Shown here one piece after another: positions 31,774 through 43,376 of a DNA stretch of 64,000 nt (positions are counted from its first letter, which is position 1; each line of letters opens with the position of its first letter). A program made the position numbers and the translations under genes. The notes beneath the pieces are model-generated. The model did no database searches. It worked only from the letters and a program-made list of their open reading frames with translations, and was not told the DNA's origin. The stretch is taken from contig BLSF01000050.1 of NCBI GenBank assembly GCA_012862575.1, positions 62,001 through 126,000 on the forward strand. Reading direction: 5' to 3'. The DNA is from Parietichytrium sp. I65-24A (lineage: Eukaryota > Sar > Bigyra > Thraustochytrida > Thraustochytriidae).

Positions 31774-34700
31774 AACGTCAAACCTTCGGTTTGCTACCTT
31801 CTTCGCATTGCGAAATTTGCGAAGGTTCTGGTTGTCTTTTGCAAGAATCGAAGAGACCGCACTTGAGAACTCGACAACCTACTGTACACAATGATATTGT
31901 TAGTTTTGAATGAAGAGATCTTCTTGTTTTGATATTTTAAAATTCTTTCTCACGAGCAGGTCGATAACCCAAAGCCACTCATCCACTCCAATGCATGCTT
32001 TGTTCGCAAGCCTTTGGATCTAAATGATATCGGCAATGCATGCGCTCACAAAATTCGCACAACCTGAAAGTTAATTGAGGGTACTGAAATTCCGAAAGAT
32101 GGTATCTTTTTTAAATGTGAAGAAGTTACTCGGCCAGGCCGAAAGAATACTTGCAAATTGGAGAAAAACTGTAAAGTGTCGAAGAGAAAATCTGACGGGC
32201 ACGCCCATCCAAAAATGCGCTCGAGCAATCAAGCAATCAAGCCTCAAAAACGATTGCAGGAGATAACGAAGCGTTCACACGGAGATTGGTCGACGAGAAG
32301 AAAAATAACCGCCGAATCCCCTTGTGACCGCAAAAGTGTAGTGCGTTTGACCATCGCAAGACCTAGTTTTTGTCTTTGTTCCCCGTCGAAGGGCGACCAA
32401 GAAACACCCCGAGCATGGATCTCGTTGGCATGCTTCGCATTGACCTTTGCGTGGTCAGTGGGGCTGGCTTGCGAGGGCTGAGAGGCATTTTCTTGGTCTT
32501 GGTCTTGGTATTCTCCGTGCGCGCTGAAGTGCTCATAAGGGATCTTTTGTTTTCGAGCTTGCGTTGATCTGTGTTTGGTGTCTACCTTCATCTGCTTCGC
32601 CCGTTCCGGATCTCCGCGCTTCCTTAGTCGGAAATACGGTCGTGGTTATCTTCTGCTGTGCGTCTGTTATGTTTGCCCTTGATTCTCACGATGGCCCACA
32701 CCAAAGCGACTTGGGGGTACTGAGTACATATTGTTGCGGAATAGAGCCTTTCAAACATGCCACAACTGCGCTTTCACGCCCTCTGGTCCTTCGCCTCAAA
32801 CATGGCTCACAAATGACTCAAAAATCTTTGTCGTCTGAGGAGAGGTTGAGAACTCGAAATTGAGCGCAGTTGACTCGTTGTCCTTGGTTAGTCAAAGTTA
32901 GTTTTCGTTGGAGGCAGCATATGCATCTGTGCTCCCCTCGTCTTTGGAGAAGAGTGCTTCAGCGATGAATGCTTAGTTGCAAGCCTGTCGCTGAAACATG
33001 CAGGCAAGTACCGGTACAGTACATCATTTCACTTGAAGGGCTCAAAGAGACTTGGAAGAGCCGGCCCCTGACCACTAGCTGCCTGTCTCCAGTCGAGCTA
33101 GCCCCAGGTACTTTCGGGAGAGCCGTCGCGACTCAGCGGGCGAAAAACGCTGATTCCAGGACACTTGCAGAACGTGCAAAGTCAGGCTAGCAGCTGTAGA
33201 AAACCCGGCGAAGTTGCAAACTCGCACGAGAGCGGGCGAATATCTCGAGCTGTTTCTTGCACAACTTCTCGCTAAAGGACTTGCGGATTGCTTTCCACAA
33301 GTGTTTCAGCGCTCAGCACTCGCTCCACCTCCTCTCGCGCATTTTGTCATCCAAATGGTGCATAATCTGCGCTTGCTGGACGTTCGACAAGTATCCATTT
33401 TCAGTCCACTTTCGTGACGGACCGCCAAGCCCAAGGTCAACGCTACGCTATGCTATGCAATGCACTGCACTGCACTGTGCTTTGCATCTTGGAATATCTT
33501 GGACTTACGCGGTACTACTCTTTACTCGTACGGACAACCTCTTCGTTGACTTCGTTGCGATTTTGAGTCTAAGGAGACGCTTTCGAACAGAGGACGAGTC
33601 GGCGGGGGCTCAAGCACTGCGTCTCCTGAGTGATTGCGTTCTGTCGTGGTCCGTCCTTCCATCACAACTCTCTCCTTGCGAATGCGAATGCAAATGCAAA
33701 TGCAAATGCAAATGCGAATGCAAATCTAAATGCAAATGTTAAGGGCTCGTAGATCCGTCTCTCTATAGATAAATTTTTTAAGCAAAGTTTTCAAAAATGC
33801 AAATGTAAATGCAAACGAAAAAGGAAACGCAATCGCAAATGAGAATGAGATAGCTTGGTGCTACTTGTTCGGCATTCAGCAGTGGCCAGGGCCTCGTGGT
33901 TTTCACAGTCAATGTCGCCTTGAAGTTAATAATTGTCAGAAAATAGCGAACTTGTTTGGCTTTGAGTCTAAGGAGTTGTTGAAATGCATGCGAGTTGTCT
34001 GACAGCGAGTTTGGTTCCAAGTACAAGTAGCAGCAGAGACTTCGAGTCTGGCACTTGAGTGATTGAGCAAGCGACCCACCACCATCACCACCACCATCAC
34101 CACCTCCTCCTCTACCACCGCCACCTCGTGTACGAACGAACGCCTGCGACGATGTACACAGATATTTTGCCATCCAAGGATATATGGTCGAGGCTTGCGT
34201 GTCAGGTTCCTTGCGCCGGCCAGCACGCTGTACTTGTTTAAACACGCGAGCAACTCTATGATGCTCTGAGCTCGTTTCGATTCCGCGCCTTTTGATTCTT
34301 CTCAGGTCCTCCCGACGAGTTAGTTGTCTTGGCAAACTTTTCTATGTTTTGTTTTGAGCTTTCATCAGCTTTGATCCTCTGATCTGAATGAAACGAGCTC
34401 TGACCGTGGGCGCGACGACATGTCACGAACTGGGAAAAACAAAAACATAAAGCTTGTTTCTAACAATAAAGAGCATCTCGCTCGCTTCGTTCGCATTTGA
34501 AGTTTTGTGCAATGGAATGAGGAATTTTTTATAATTTTCGATGTTCGAATGTTTCCGTTATCGCCTACTACTACTACTAGTAGTAGTAATGTACACTATG
34601 AGAACACGGCTCAATATCGGCAACTTGTGCCTCTCGATACTCTCGATGGCTGCTCTGCGTTTTGCTAAAGTTGTTCCAAGTTTAAGTTCGCATGGTGGGC

Positions 34701-35318
34701 ACGGACGTGGGGCACAGCAGAGGCAGACCGCCACATCGGAAAGAGTCTGGTGAGCGTTGCATCCAGGCTGAGTGTGCAGGCAGGCGAGCAAAGGTATAGA
34801 GGTATTTCGTAGTTCAGCCGGTCCGACTTCAACGGACCCAGGGTTGCGTACGGGTCAAACTGATCAAACTGACCTACCCTCCTCTGGCACTCACCAGCAG
34901 CTGGCCACCTGCTATGACTGTCGAAGGCAAGAGTCGTGTGGGCTTAGTGGCGGGCCAATGCCCGATTGGAAAAGTCACTTTCTGCATTTGCAAATTCTCA
35001 CTCCCTTTGCTCAATCGTGTGCAGTTGGTGGAGGGAGGGCAAAGGGCTCCTCCCTATCCACGTAAAGAACGTAAAGACGACGTTGGTGTTGTCCCTTGCA
35101 GTGTACTGTACTAATGTGACTGCAAAACGAGGCCAATTGGCATTACGCTGATTCCACTGAGGCTCCTTGACAGAGCCGTCGGTTCAGGTTTGAGCAGTCC
35201 ACTTTGGTGTGGCCTGGACGTACTCGACGGCTTGGATCCATTTTGCGAAAAGGCCTTCACCACATCTTCACGTCTGAGTGCGAAGCGTTTGGAAATAGAG
35301 CCCGCGTTGAAGCCGAAG
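31774..35318. other. 3.5-kb intergenic region, only simple repeats seen
   Basis: The largest gene-free stretch. Contains GTAC-cored motifs (32716-32728, 33007-33022), a GCAAAT hexamer array (33678-33738), a CACCAT/CCACC tract (about 34075-34125) and ACTACT/AGTAGT inverted units (about 34567-34589). No continuous coding signal or tRNA was recognised. Confidence 0.5.
33678..33738. repeat. tandem repeat, unit ATGCAA (6 bp), about 9 imperfect copies
   Basis: Imperfect ATGCAA/ATGCGA units; degenerate copies continue around 33797-33845. The AAATGCAAAT form equals an octamer-like word, with no implied function. Confidence 0.85.
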
Positions 35319-38300
35319 ATGCGTTCTCCAATTCATCAGGCAATTGCTCTAATTTTGCTGACTCTTCTTGTGTTTCAACCGGGAGTTGACGCCTCCAACT
35401 TTGATATTGTCTTCGAAGAGAGCGCTATCGAGGTGCTGTTCACGAAGAAGGCTCCTTCGAAGACTGACCCCGAGCCTACGCAGTCCAAAACTGCGCGGTC
35501 TGTACCCTTCACCAAGCTGGATGGCGAGAGCCTCGAGCTCTCTGCGAGCATCACTTACGTAAACTCTTCCAGCAGCTCCGAGTGGCTCCAGGTCAGTTTG
35601 GATCTGAGCGATGTAGTCTTGCCACTGCCTGCGACTGTCAGGGCGGACATAACGAAAGGCAAGCTTGCGCTGAATTTCAACAGCGCTATAATGCCTGGCG
35701 GAGACCACTTTGCTTCCGTCGTCTTTGAAGGCCGAGATTCCAGCAAAGCTTTGGTGTTCTCGCGTGAACTTGCCATGATTGTTCGCGTGGTGAGTGAGCC
35801 GGACTTCACACAAAGCACCTTGCACGCAGAAAATTGCACCTCGATGCTCTGGGCATCCACTTGCGAGACGCAAATCTACCTTCGAGACATCGACGGTCTT
35901 GCAGTGTCGGACGGGGCCATCTATATAAGTGTGATGCGTGCTGTTCTCGTAGGCATGGGGAATTCAGAAAGCGTAGTCCAGCTCCGAGTACCTGATGATG
36001 GTGCAGGGAACGAGTTAGTCGGAGAGTTCGTCGCATTCACCGGAGGAGTTCTCACCCCGGTTCTAACCATCTACGGTCTTGAAGTCGATTTAGGCGATCT
36101 GCAGGTGGACGTATCTTGTGGGGAAACCGCTCAATACAACAGCACTGATTACTCTTGCGTTTGCAAGCGAGGTTACTTGATGTCGGATACCGAGGGCACG
36201 TGTGAGCGATGCCCGGCTTGCAAAGCTGGCCAGCATATACCCCTCGACGCCATCGGATGCACTTGTGCTCAATGTCCGGTGGGATATTATTGCCCAGATC
36301 AAGACAGCGCTCTAGCTTGCCCCGTCGGCCACGCTTGCAAGGGTGGGTTGTCAGCTCCGGAAGAATGCCCAGTCGATACTTATGCGGACCAGGCACAACT
36401 CTCAGAGTGCCTGAGTTGCAGCGACGTGGACCAAAGTAGCTCTACACTTGGTGTAACCGGGGCTGATTCAGCTAGATATTGCACCAAGTGCCCGAAAAAT
36501 GCCATTTGTAACACTTCAAGTGTTTATATCGCCACGGCCGAAGCATGTATACTACAGGACCGACTAGAATACGTTCCTGCAAATGAGAGTGGAATTCAAA
36601 CGACCTACTCTGTCGGAAACGAGTCCGCGGCGTCGATGGCGCTCCTTTACGTCGCATACCCTGAGAAGGGCTTCTATAGGTTCCCAACGTTGGAAGAAAC
36701 CAACTCTTCGGTGAACGACCTCTGCAGCTCCGCTACATTTTATGAGTGCCCAGGTGGGGAAGAAACCTGTCCAGGAGGGTCGGACTCGCTATCTAATGGA
36801 TGTGCGCCAGGATATGACGGATTTCTGTGCGAATCGTGTGCAGAAGGGTTCGCAATGTCAGACGGAGTATGCTTGTCATGTGATTCGTCCAATCCATATT
36901 TTTTCGCGCTTTTGGCCTGCGTCCTCATTCTTATTTTCACAGCTGTGCTAACATGGAGCACCGTTCGAAAATCCCATCACAAGGCAAGGAAATACTCCAA
37001 ACAACGGCTGAGTTCCTCGGAGTCTACAGTGTCAGGAGACACCTTGGAGTCAGGGACGACCCCAGAGGCGACTCTTGTACAGCGCAACTCGCGGAACGGC
37101 CTTGAATTTTCTGCGATCATGGAACCCGTAATCGGCGACACGGTGGTGACGGTCATGAAGATTGGTTACTCGCATCTTCAGGTCATAGCTCTCATTCTTA
37201 CCTTCAAGGTGGACTGGCATGAGTCTGTCCATGCCGTGGAAAAGATCAGCTCGACTCTAAGCTTTACAAATGGCGAGGTGACAAGCTCTATCATGTGTTT
37301 GTTCACGGGGGAGACTGACTCTGATTCGTTCTCTTTGGACGCCTTCTACGGCAAAGTTCTGCTCGTCTTCGCCTTCCCGTTCATCGCAATGGCGATTTTC
37401 GCTGCTATCTGGCTGACTCTGTACCTGTCAGAGAGCTGTGGGTTTCACACGCGGTCGATGTTTTACTATCACGGTTTCGAACTGACCATGATGATCTTTC
37501 TGTTCTTGTCGCACCTAATATTGGTTAGAGCAGCATTGGAGCTATTTGTTTGCACCTCCCCGAAGGTCAACCACCGGTCGTTCCTTGTTGCGGACCCTCG
37601 AGTTGAGTGTTTTGAAGGCTCTCACACCGCCTGGTTCTTTGTCGCAGGGTTTGGAGGGCTGATCTTCTATGGCTGCGGAATCCCGTGGCTTTCGGCTCGT
37701 TTAGTCGAGCGGAAATCGAATGGGTATCTGTACATCTTTCTTTGCAAGAACTTCAAACCATCCATAATGTGGTGGGAGTCTGCAATTGCTGCTCGCAAAG
37801 TTTCTCTCCTTGTATTGATAGTAACGCTGGAGAAGTTTGGTCCACGATCGCAAGGCCTTGCAAGTTTGTGCGTACTTTTCGCGAGTCTTGGATTTCATAT
37901 TGCACGGTACCCATACATTTTTCAATTCCTGAATCAGCTGGAATCCTCAGGAATTATAACCTCCATCATCACGGTCACCCTGGCTCTGTATTCAATTGAA
38001 TTTGACAACCTCGACAACGCTAGTAGTATCGACCTTGCTCTCAACATCTCGATCGCGTGCATCAATTTTGCATTTCTAGGTTTCCTGTGCTACGAGCTCT
38101 ACAAGGTGGGCCTTCACCGACGACTGAAAACGAATATTGACAGCAAACGCTACGCTGCTCCAGAACCGGTTTATGTTCCGATCGGAGGCAATGGGGGTGG
38201 TCCAGTAGATCCTGAAGCCCAAGATGACAATAAGGCTAGTAGCAACCCGCTGTGGGAACTCGAACGCCGCAAGTCAATCCGCCGGAAGCAGAGCTCCGAG

Positions 38301-38468
38301 ATCGTTTCTAGTGATGACACTTCAGTGGACCACAACAAAGTGGCCCAAAGCGAACGTCCATTGAGTTCAAACAGCGTGTCCCTGCAGCTAGATGACTCCA
38401 ACAAGGGAGACAACGAGAGCTCTTCGCGTCCGACCAGCCCAAAGGACTTGCAGGTCGATTTACAATAA
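35319..38468 (+). CDS. large cysteine-rich, multi-span membrane protein, unknown function
   Basis: 1049 residues from ATG 35319, selected because MRSPIHQAIALILLTLLVF is a signal peptide; the ATG at 35190 adds 43 residues without such character. A long extracellular part ends in a cysteine-rich block (about 267-368) of ephrin-receptor-like/GCC2-GCC3 type, with CPACKAGQH, CPVGYYCPDQ and CPVDTYADQAQ repeats, plus a second Cys cluster near 480-525. About nine hydrophobic spans follow between 526 and 930, including YLYIFLCKNFKPSIMWWE, a Trp-Trp-Glu segment I associate with this architecture in other protists. The cytoplasmic tail is Ser-rich with KSIRRKQSS. A surface receptor or channel role is possible but unproven. 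Intronless. Confidence 0.82.
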   Translation: MRSPIHQAIALILLTLLVFQPGVDASNFDIVFEESAIEVLFTKKAPSKTDPEPTQSKTARSVPFTKLDGESLELSASITYVNSSSSSEWLQVSLDLSDVVLPLPATVRADITKGKLALNFNSAIMPGGDHFASVVFEGRDSSKALVFSRELAMIVRVVSEPDFTQSTLHAENCTSMLWASTCETQIYLRDIDGLAVSDGAIYISVMRAVLVGMGNSESVVQLRVPDDGAGNELVGEFVAFTGGVLTPVLTIYGLEVDLGDLQVDVSCGETAQYNSTDYSCVCKRGYLMSDTEGTCERCPACKAGQHIPLDAIGCTCAQCPVGYYCPDQDSALACPVGHACKGGLSAPEECPVDTYADQAQLSECLSCSDVDQSSSTLGVTGADSARYCTKCPKNAICNTSSVYIATAEACILQDRLEYVPANESGIQTTYSVGNESAASMALLYVAYPEKGFYRFPTLEETNSSVNDLCSSATFYECPGGEETCPGGSDSLSNGCAPGYDGFLCESCAEGFAMSDGVCLSCDSSNPYFFALLACVLILIFTAVLTWSTVRKSHHKARKYSKQRLSSSESTVSGDTLESGTTPEATLVQRNSRNGLEFSAIMEPVIGDTVVTVMKIGYSHLQVIALILTFKVDWHESVHAVEKISSTLSFTNGEVTSSIMCLFTGETDSDSFSLDAFYGKVLLVFAFPFIAMAIFAAIWLTLYLSESCGFHTRSMFYYHGFELTMMIFLFLSHLILVRAALELFVCTSPKVNHRSFLVADPRVECFEGSHTAWFFVAGFGGLIFYGCGIPWLSARLVERKSNGYLYIFLCKNFKPSIMWWESAIAARKVSLLVLIVTLEKFGPRSQGLASLCVLFASLGFHIARYPYIFQFLNQLESSGIITSIITVTLALYSIEFDNLDNASSIDLALNISIACINFAFLGFLCYELYKVGLHRRLKTNIDSKRYAAPEPVYVPIGGNGGGPVDPEAQDDNKASSNPLWELERRKSIRRKQSSEIVSSDDTSVDHNKVAQSERPLSSNSVSLQLDDSNKGDNESSSRPTSPKDLQVDLQ

Positions 38469-38563
38469 TCTGACGTCAGGGTGGAGAAAAGAAACTCGAC
38501 AAGATTACGCTTCGATACAGGATATGTAATTAATTTGAACAATACTACTTGGAAAGTAATACC

Positions 38564-40087
38564 CTACTTCTCGTCGCCATTGACATTTTGTTCGCTCTCT
38601 TCTCCGGCCTCGCCATCCTCCTCCTCCTCCTCGTCATCATCATCATCATCATCGTCGTCGTCGTCATCAGGAACAATTTTGCAAACGCAAGATATGTCAA
38701 AACGAGGTGTTGGCGCAGTCGAGTTGACATATTTGACAAACGATTGAACCCCGCCATCAGCGCGAAATACAAGTACCAGCTGATTACCCTTTGGAGGAAC
38801 CAGAAGCAGAGGCTCCTCTTCGCCTTCGACTGCGTAGACGAGTTGTCCACCTGAAGGCTGCTCCTCGTCGGCCCAGGCCTCGTCTTTGTCGATCGCCATC
38901 CAATGCACGTCTAACTCCTCTAAACTTGCCTCTTTCTCTTCGTCCGTGAGATCATGTACAAGGGTGTAACATCCGTGAGTCATCCTCCGAAGCACACAAG
39001 AGACGCTCTCTGGCGTAAGGGTAGTGAGTTTGCTCAGCAGGTTAGCCATGGACTTCGACATAAAAACTGTTTGAAGGTTTGTGAGGAACTCTGATTTAGC
39101 CTGCGCAACATTGCAGATGTCAAAACGTTTCTTTTGGTATGGCCCCACCGCCTCCCAGCTTTGGCACGCTGCCAGCGCAGCCAACGCTTGCTTGAATTTG
39201 GAATCTTGCAGAAAGTCCTCCAGGAGAATAGAGGAGGATGCCTCGAATTGACCAGCAATAAGTTTTTGTGTGCTTGACTTCAAATACGTCGGGTTGATCC
39301 ACTCACTAAGGTCGACTTCTGCGTCCTGCAGAGCCAGGAACTGCATCGGGCCAGGGATGGAAACTTTCCCGTACAGCGGCTCCACGGGCGCCCAGTCCCG
39401 AGGAGCGTGCGCTTTTGGCCCGTGGAACCAGCCTCCGATGGAGATGCGCTTCTTGTTTTTTGAGAGGACCTCTGCCACCTGGTGGTACGACCTGTCACTG
39501 ACCTCGAAAAAGGCGAGCGTGTTCCGTTGCGGCACGATGCGCTTGAAAACGCCATTCGGCTGCTTATCCGCGTCCACGGTAAAGAGCTCCAAAGCGCCGC
39601 CGTCGTCCTCCGTCCAGTCTGCCGGGACGAGATACAAGATGAACGCGATCCTTCTGCTGGAGAGCTCGTCGTCGTGGCACAATAAGTTGTTGGTGAACGA
39701 GTACACTGAGCTCGTCAGGTCAAAGTGGTCCGTGAGCCCTGTCACGCCCGTCACTCGTTCCAGAACGTCTCGCACTTGGCTGCTGTACAGCGCAGTCGCG
39801 AATGCATGCAGCGCGGGCTGCTTGGACGCTGCCAGGTCGCGGCATTGCACGAATGAAAACAAATCATTTTCCTTGATCAAGTACTCCTGCTCCAGCAGCT
39901 CGGACTGCAGCGCAGCGACTGCTTCCTCGCTCCTCAGCCAATTGGGCAGCACCAGGTGCGGGAATGGCTGTGCGGCGTGGAATCTGTCTTTCGCGTCTGC
40001 CACGGCTGCTGCGTCGTCCGCCCAGTCCACGTTCACCACGCTCTCCGTACGAGCGCGCTTCGGCGCGGACCCGTTCGACGTTTCCAT
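38564..40087 (-). CDS. OGFOD1: 2-oxoglutarate/Fe(II) prolyl hydroxylase of OGFOD1/Tpa1/Ofd1 type
   Basis: 507 residues. The N-terminal catalytic domain has the iron triad His138-x-Asp140 (LLCHDDE) and His202 (SYHQV), with Arg214 (RISIGGWFHG) for 2-oxoglutarate. PFPHLVLPNWL is typical of the N-terminus. The second, non-catalytic C-terminal domain is present (RRMTHGCYTLVHDLTDEE). Family members hydroxylate a proline of ribosomal protein uS12/RPS23 and tune translation termination and hypoxic responses; Ofd1 also controls sterol regulators. The protein ends in an acidic tail of about twelve Asp then Glu, encoded by a GAY trinucleotide run (about 38626-38668), suggesting a nuclear or ribosome-associated site. 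The gene converges on the plus-strand membrane-protein gene, with only 95 bases between stops. Intronless. Confidence 0.94.
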   Translation of the reverse strand: METSNGSAPKRARTESVVNVDWADDAAAVADAKDRFHAAQPFPHLVLPNWLRSEEAVAALQSELLEQEYLIKENDLFSFVQCRDLAASKQPALHAFATALYSSQVRDVLERVTGVTGLTDHFDLTSSVYSFTNNLLCHDDELSSRRIAFILYLVPADWTEDDGGALELFTVDADKQPNGVFKRIVPQRNTLAFFEVSDRSYHQVAEVLSKNKKRISIGGWFHGPKAHAPRDWAPVEPLYGKVSIPGPMQFLALQDAEVDLSEWINPTYLKSSTQKLIAGQFEASSSILLEDFLQDSKFKQALAALAACQSWEAVGPYQKKRFDICNVAQAKSEFLTNLQTVFMSKSMANLLSKLTTLTPESVSCVLRRMTHGCYTLVHDLTDEEKEASLEELDVHWMAIDKDEAWADEEQPSGGQLVYAVEGEEEPLLLVPPKGNQLVLVFRADGGVQSFVKYVNSTAPTPRFDISCVCKIVPDDDDDDDDDDDDEEEEEDGEAGEESEQNVNGDEK

Positions 40088-41068
40088 CTGCCTCCTTCTG
40101 TCTCGATTCGCACTAAGTCAACTCGTGCTCCGGACTGACTTTTGAGCTGAGCTCGCGGGCACACTGAGCCACGCTGCCAATAAATTTCCTCCGCGGAGCA
40201 ATTGTATGTGTGGGTATGTGTGTTGTGTGTGTGTGTCTCGGACTACTCAGACTTGTCAGACTTCTCAAACTATGAGTGGTACTCAGTACCTCGTGCGTGG
40301 ATGGATGTGACTTATGCTGATAAGTTATGTGAGTAGACATTGCGTGCGGACGTGTCCAAGTTGGCGCATTGCTCCTGGGTCTTCCATTGAACAAACACAA
40401 CAAACACAACAAACACATACATTTATTTATTTATTTGTTTACATTCATTCAGAACATTCATTCATGGAATCAATCATTCGGTCCCTGAGCCACTGACAAC
40501 ACTGCAACATACTGCAACGCCGTGACTGATAACATATACAGACATCAATGATCATCAATGGCCGGATCCTTTGCGGGCCCGGCAACTTGAAGTCTGAGCT
40601 ATTCAGAGCTCACCGTCAGAAACAGAAACAGAGACAGAGAGAAAGAAAGAAAGAGTGTCACAGTCTCATTCATTGCGTCCCTCTCATTCTTCGCACAAAC
40701 ATTTTCAATGAACATTCAATCAACGTGCGGAACGTGCGGTCAACACAGTCACCAGCCAGGAAGAAGCGTTCCGCAGTCGCCCTCCCACGACCACCTATCC
40801 CCTCGCTACTGCATCGGTACACGAGCTTACTCTCCTACTACAGGTGCTATCCATTGATAGATGTATTTCGTGTATTTAGACCACTGCGACACCGCACCCA
40901 TAATACGAAAGACGCAAGCGGTGCGTATAATACCGTCGCGAGCATATCTTGCCCCTTTCAACCCTTTCACTCCTTTCTCCCTCCCGCAGCTAGCGTCCAA
41001 GTACTCACTCTCAGTACTAAGTACGCGCCCCACACGTGCAGCCAGCGCATAGCTTCTTCCCGCAGCTA

Positions 41069-41095
41069 CCTTTCACCTTTCACCTTTCACCTTTG
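41069..41095. repeat. tandem repeat, unit CCTTTCA (7 bp), about 4 copies
   Basis: Heptamer array about 140 to 165 bases before the ABCF3 start. Confidence 0.9.
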
Positions 41096-41195
41096 TTCCG
41101 TCCCAACAGACTGGACTGAGAAATTTCCAGCATTTGACTCGCGTCAGCATCAGCATCAGCATCAGCATCAGCAACAGCAAGAGAGAGCAAGAGAA

Positions 41196-41197
<2 letters not shown>

Positions 41198-41231
<34 letters not shown>
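41198..41231. repeat. (GA)n microsatellite abutting the ABCF3 start codon
   Basis: A GA run ends directly at ATG 41232. The frame upstream stays open and would encode Arg-Glu repeats, but alignment to ABCF3 proteins favours 41232 as start, placing the tract in the 5' leader. Confidence 0.9.
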
Positions 41232-41237
<6 letters not shown>

Positions 41238-43376
41238 GAAGTGCTCCGCGGGCACGCCAGCGAGCTGGACGAGGACACATTGTCGTACTTGTGCGGTCTG
41301 CTGAGCGAGTGCGAGGTTGCGGCGGAGGCGCAGGAGCAGCTGGCGCCGTTCTTCGAGTCCGCTGGCGTTGATGATGCCGAGTCAGCTGCCGCCAAGGCGG
41401 TGGAAGAGCTGCTGGAGCAGGGATACATCGCAGCTGCGAGCGCCGCGCCGCCAAGTGCACCAGCGCTCAATTCGTTCTCGTTCTCAGGCAAACTGAATAA
41501 GCTGGAAGAGGACGAAGACATGTGGGGACTGAAAGGGCTCAAGGTGAAGGCCACCAACTCCACCGTGGAGAGCATTAGCGAGGCCATTGGAAGCACCAAG
41601 AACCAGGAGAAGATGCAGAAGAAGCTGGAGAAGGAGCGCCGCAAGGAGGACATGCGGCTGGCGAAGGAGTACGAGGACCGCCAGCGCGAGAAGGAGATGG
41701 ACCAGATTCTTGCAGCCAAGGCCATGGACGTGGGACAGTCGGCTCTCGGGTCGCGCAACAAGTCCAGGGATATCAATATTGAGAACATCAACATCAGCGT
41801 TGGCGGCGGGAAATCGCTCCTGGAGGACGCCGAGCTCAAAATTGTTGCAGGGCGAAAGTATGGCTTGATCGGCAAGAACGGTACAGGAAAAACCACTTTG
41901 CTGAAGCACATCTCCCGCCGCCAGATCGACAAGTTCCCAGCGCACATCTCCATCGTGCACGTCGAGCAGGAGGTCGTTGGTGACGAAACGTCTGTCATTC
42001 AGTTTGTCCTTGCAGCGGACAAAGAGCGCAACCGTCTCTTGAACGAGGAAAAACAGCTCCTCGACAAGCTGGAGAAGAATGCAGACCCGGCTATTGGCGA
42101 CGCTCTGCGCAAGGTTGGTGACCAGCTCATGGCCATCGGAGCTGACTCTGCGGAGGCCCGGGCGCGACAGGTGCTTGTCGGCTTGGGCTTTACCGAGTCC
42201 ATGCAAAGCCAGGCTACGAAAAGCTTGTCCGGAGGTTGGCGCATGCGCGTTGCAATCGCGACCGCACTCTACTTGTCTCCTGACCTACTTTTGCTAGATG
42301 AGCCTACCAATCACTTGGACGTGCTCAGTGTGCTTTTCTTGGAGCGGTACCTGCAAAACTACGAAAAGACTCTGATTCTGGTGTCCCATGACCGTATATT
42401 CACCAATAACGTCATCACGGATGTGATTCATCTGGAGAACAAGCAGCTTGCCTACTACAAAGGTGACATTGACATTTTCGAGCAGACGCGCGAGAATCAG
42501 AGGTTGCAGCAGCAGAGAGAGTTTGAAGCGCAGCAAGCCAAGCGTGCGCACATGCAAAAGTTCGTGGACAAGTTTAGGTACAATGCCAAGAGAGCTTCAA
42601 TGGCGCAGTCTAGGATCAAGGCGCTCAATAAGATGGTCCTTGTGGAAGAGGTGCTGAACGACCCAGAGTTTACTTTTTCGTTTCCGGAGCCAGCCAGCGA
42701 ACTCAGTAAGGTGATTGAAATTCAGGATGTCTCCTTTGGCTACCCCGCGAGAGATGGTAGCTCCAAGGAGCCCACGAGCATGCTGTTCGAGCACGCCGAA
42801 TTTAGCGTGTTTACATCTTCCCGGATGGTCTTGCTTGGAGCCAACGGATGCGGAAAATCCACGCTCCTCAAGATTATCATGGACAAGCTCAACCCCACTT
42901 CCGGGTACGTGTGGCGGGACCCAAAGCTGAGAATCGGCTTCTTTGCGCAGCATCACGTGGACCAGTTGGATGTGCGCCTTAGTCCGCTCGAGTATTTGCT
43001 CCAGATGTTTCCTGGCTCCAAAGAAGAAGATGTGCGCCCTCATCTTGCTCGTTACGGTATTCCTGCGGATCTCGCGATGCAGCGCATTGGAACAATGTCT
43101 GGAGGTCAGAAGAGCCGTGTTGCTTTCGCAAAGATTACCTGGGACCGCCCTCATCTTTTGATTTGTGATGAGCCTAGCAATCACTTGGACCTTGAGACTA
43201 ACGCAGCTCTGTGCATTGCGATCAATACTTTTGAAGGCGGTGTTCTTTTGGTTACCCACGACCAGTATCTCATCGAGATGTGTGCAGAAGAGTTTTGGGT
43301 GATGCAGGACAAAAAACTATTTCAATTTAAGGGCACCTTCCCAGAGTACAAAAAGTGGGCGCTGCCAGATTCGTAG
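41232..43376 (+). CDS. ABCF3: ABCF3/GCN20-type ATP-binding protein, translation control
   Basis: 714 residues from ATG 41232, close to human ABCF3 (709). Two ABC cassettes without membrane spans. Cassette 1 has Walker A GKNGTGKT (about 214-221), signature LSGGW (about 330) and Walker B LLLLDEPTNHLD (about 352). Cassette 2 has GANGCGKST (about 536), MSGGQ (about 622) and LLICDEPSNHLD (about 641). The N-terminal region carries the helical GCN1-binding-type segment and a Lys/Glu-rich coil. The inter-cassette linker FVDKFRYNAKRASMAQSRIK matches the family. GCN20 works with GCN1 on ribosomes to activate GCN2 during amino-acid starvation. The frame extends upstream through a GA microsatellite to 40548; I regard that part as leader because it lacks family similarity. 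Intronless. Confidence 0.95.

Larger units (their letters stand above)
40088..41231. promoter_or_regulatory. divergent OGFOD1/ABCF3 upstream region rich in simple repeats
   Basis: Contains TG repeats (about 40203-40235), CAACAAACA units (about 40391-40418), GTAC motifs (40278-40290, 41000-41021), CCTTTCA heptamers (about 41069-41095), CAGCAT units (about 41144-41172) and a GA tract ending at the ABCF3 start (about 41198-41231). Confidence 0.55.

Noticed and set aside
39270-40145. 291-codon plus-strand open frame opposite OGFOD1
   Set aside because: Complete overlap with a strongly supported gene on the other strand; Ser-rich translation without a domain.
40548-41231. N-terminal extension of ABCF3 by 228 residues
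   Set aside because: Consists of low-complexity Gln/Arg-Glu repeats from microsatellites and lacks family similarity; ATG 41232 gives the expected length.
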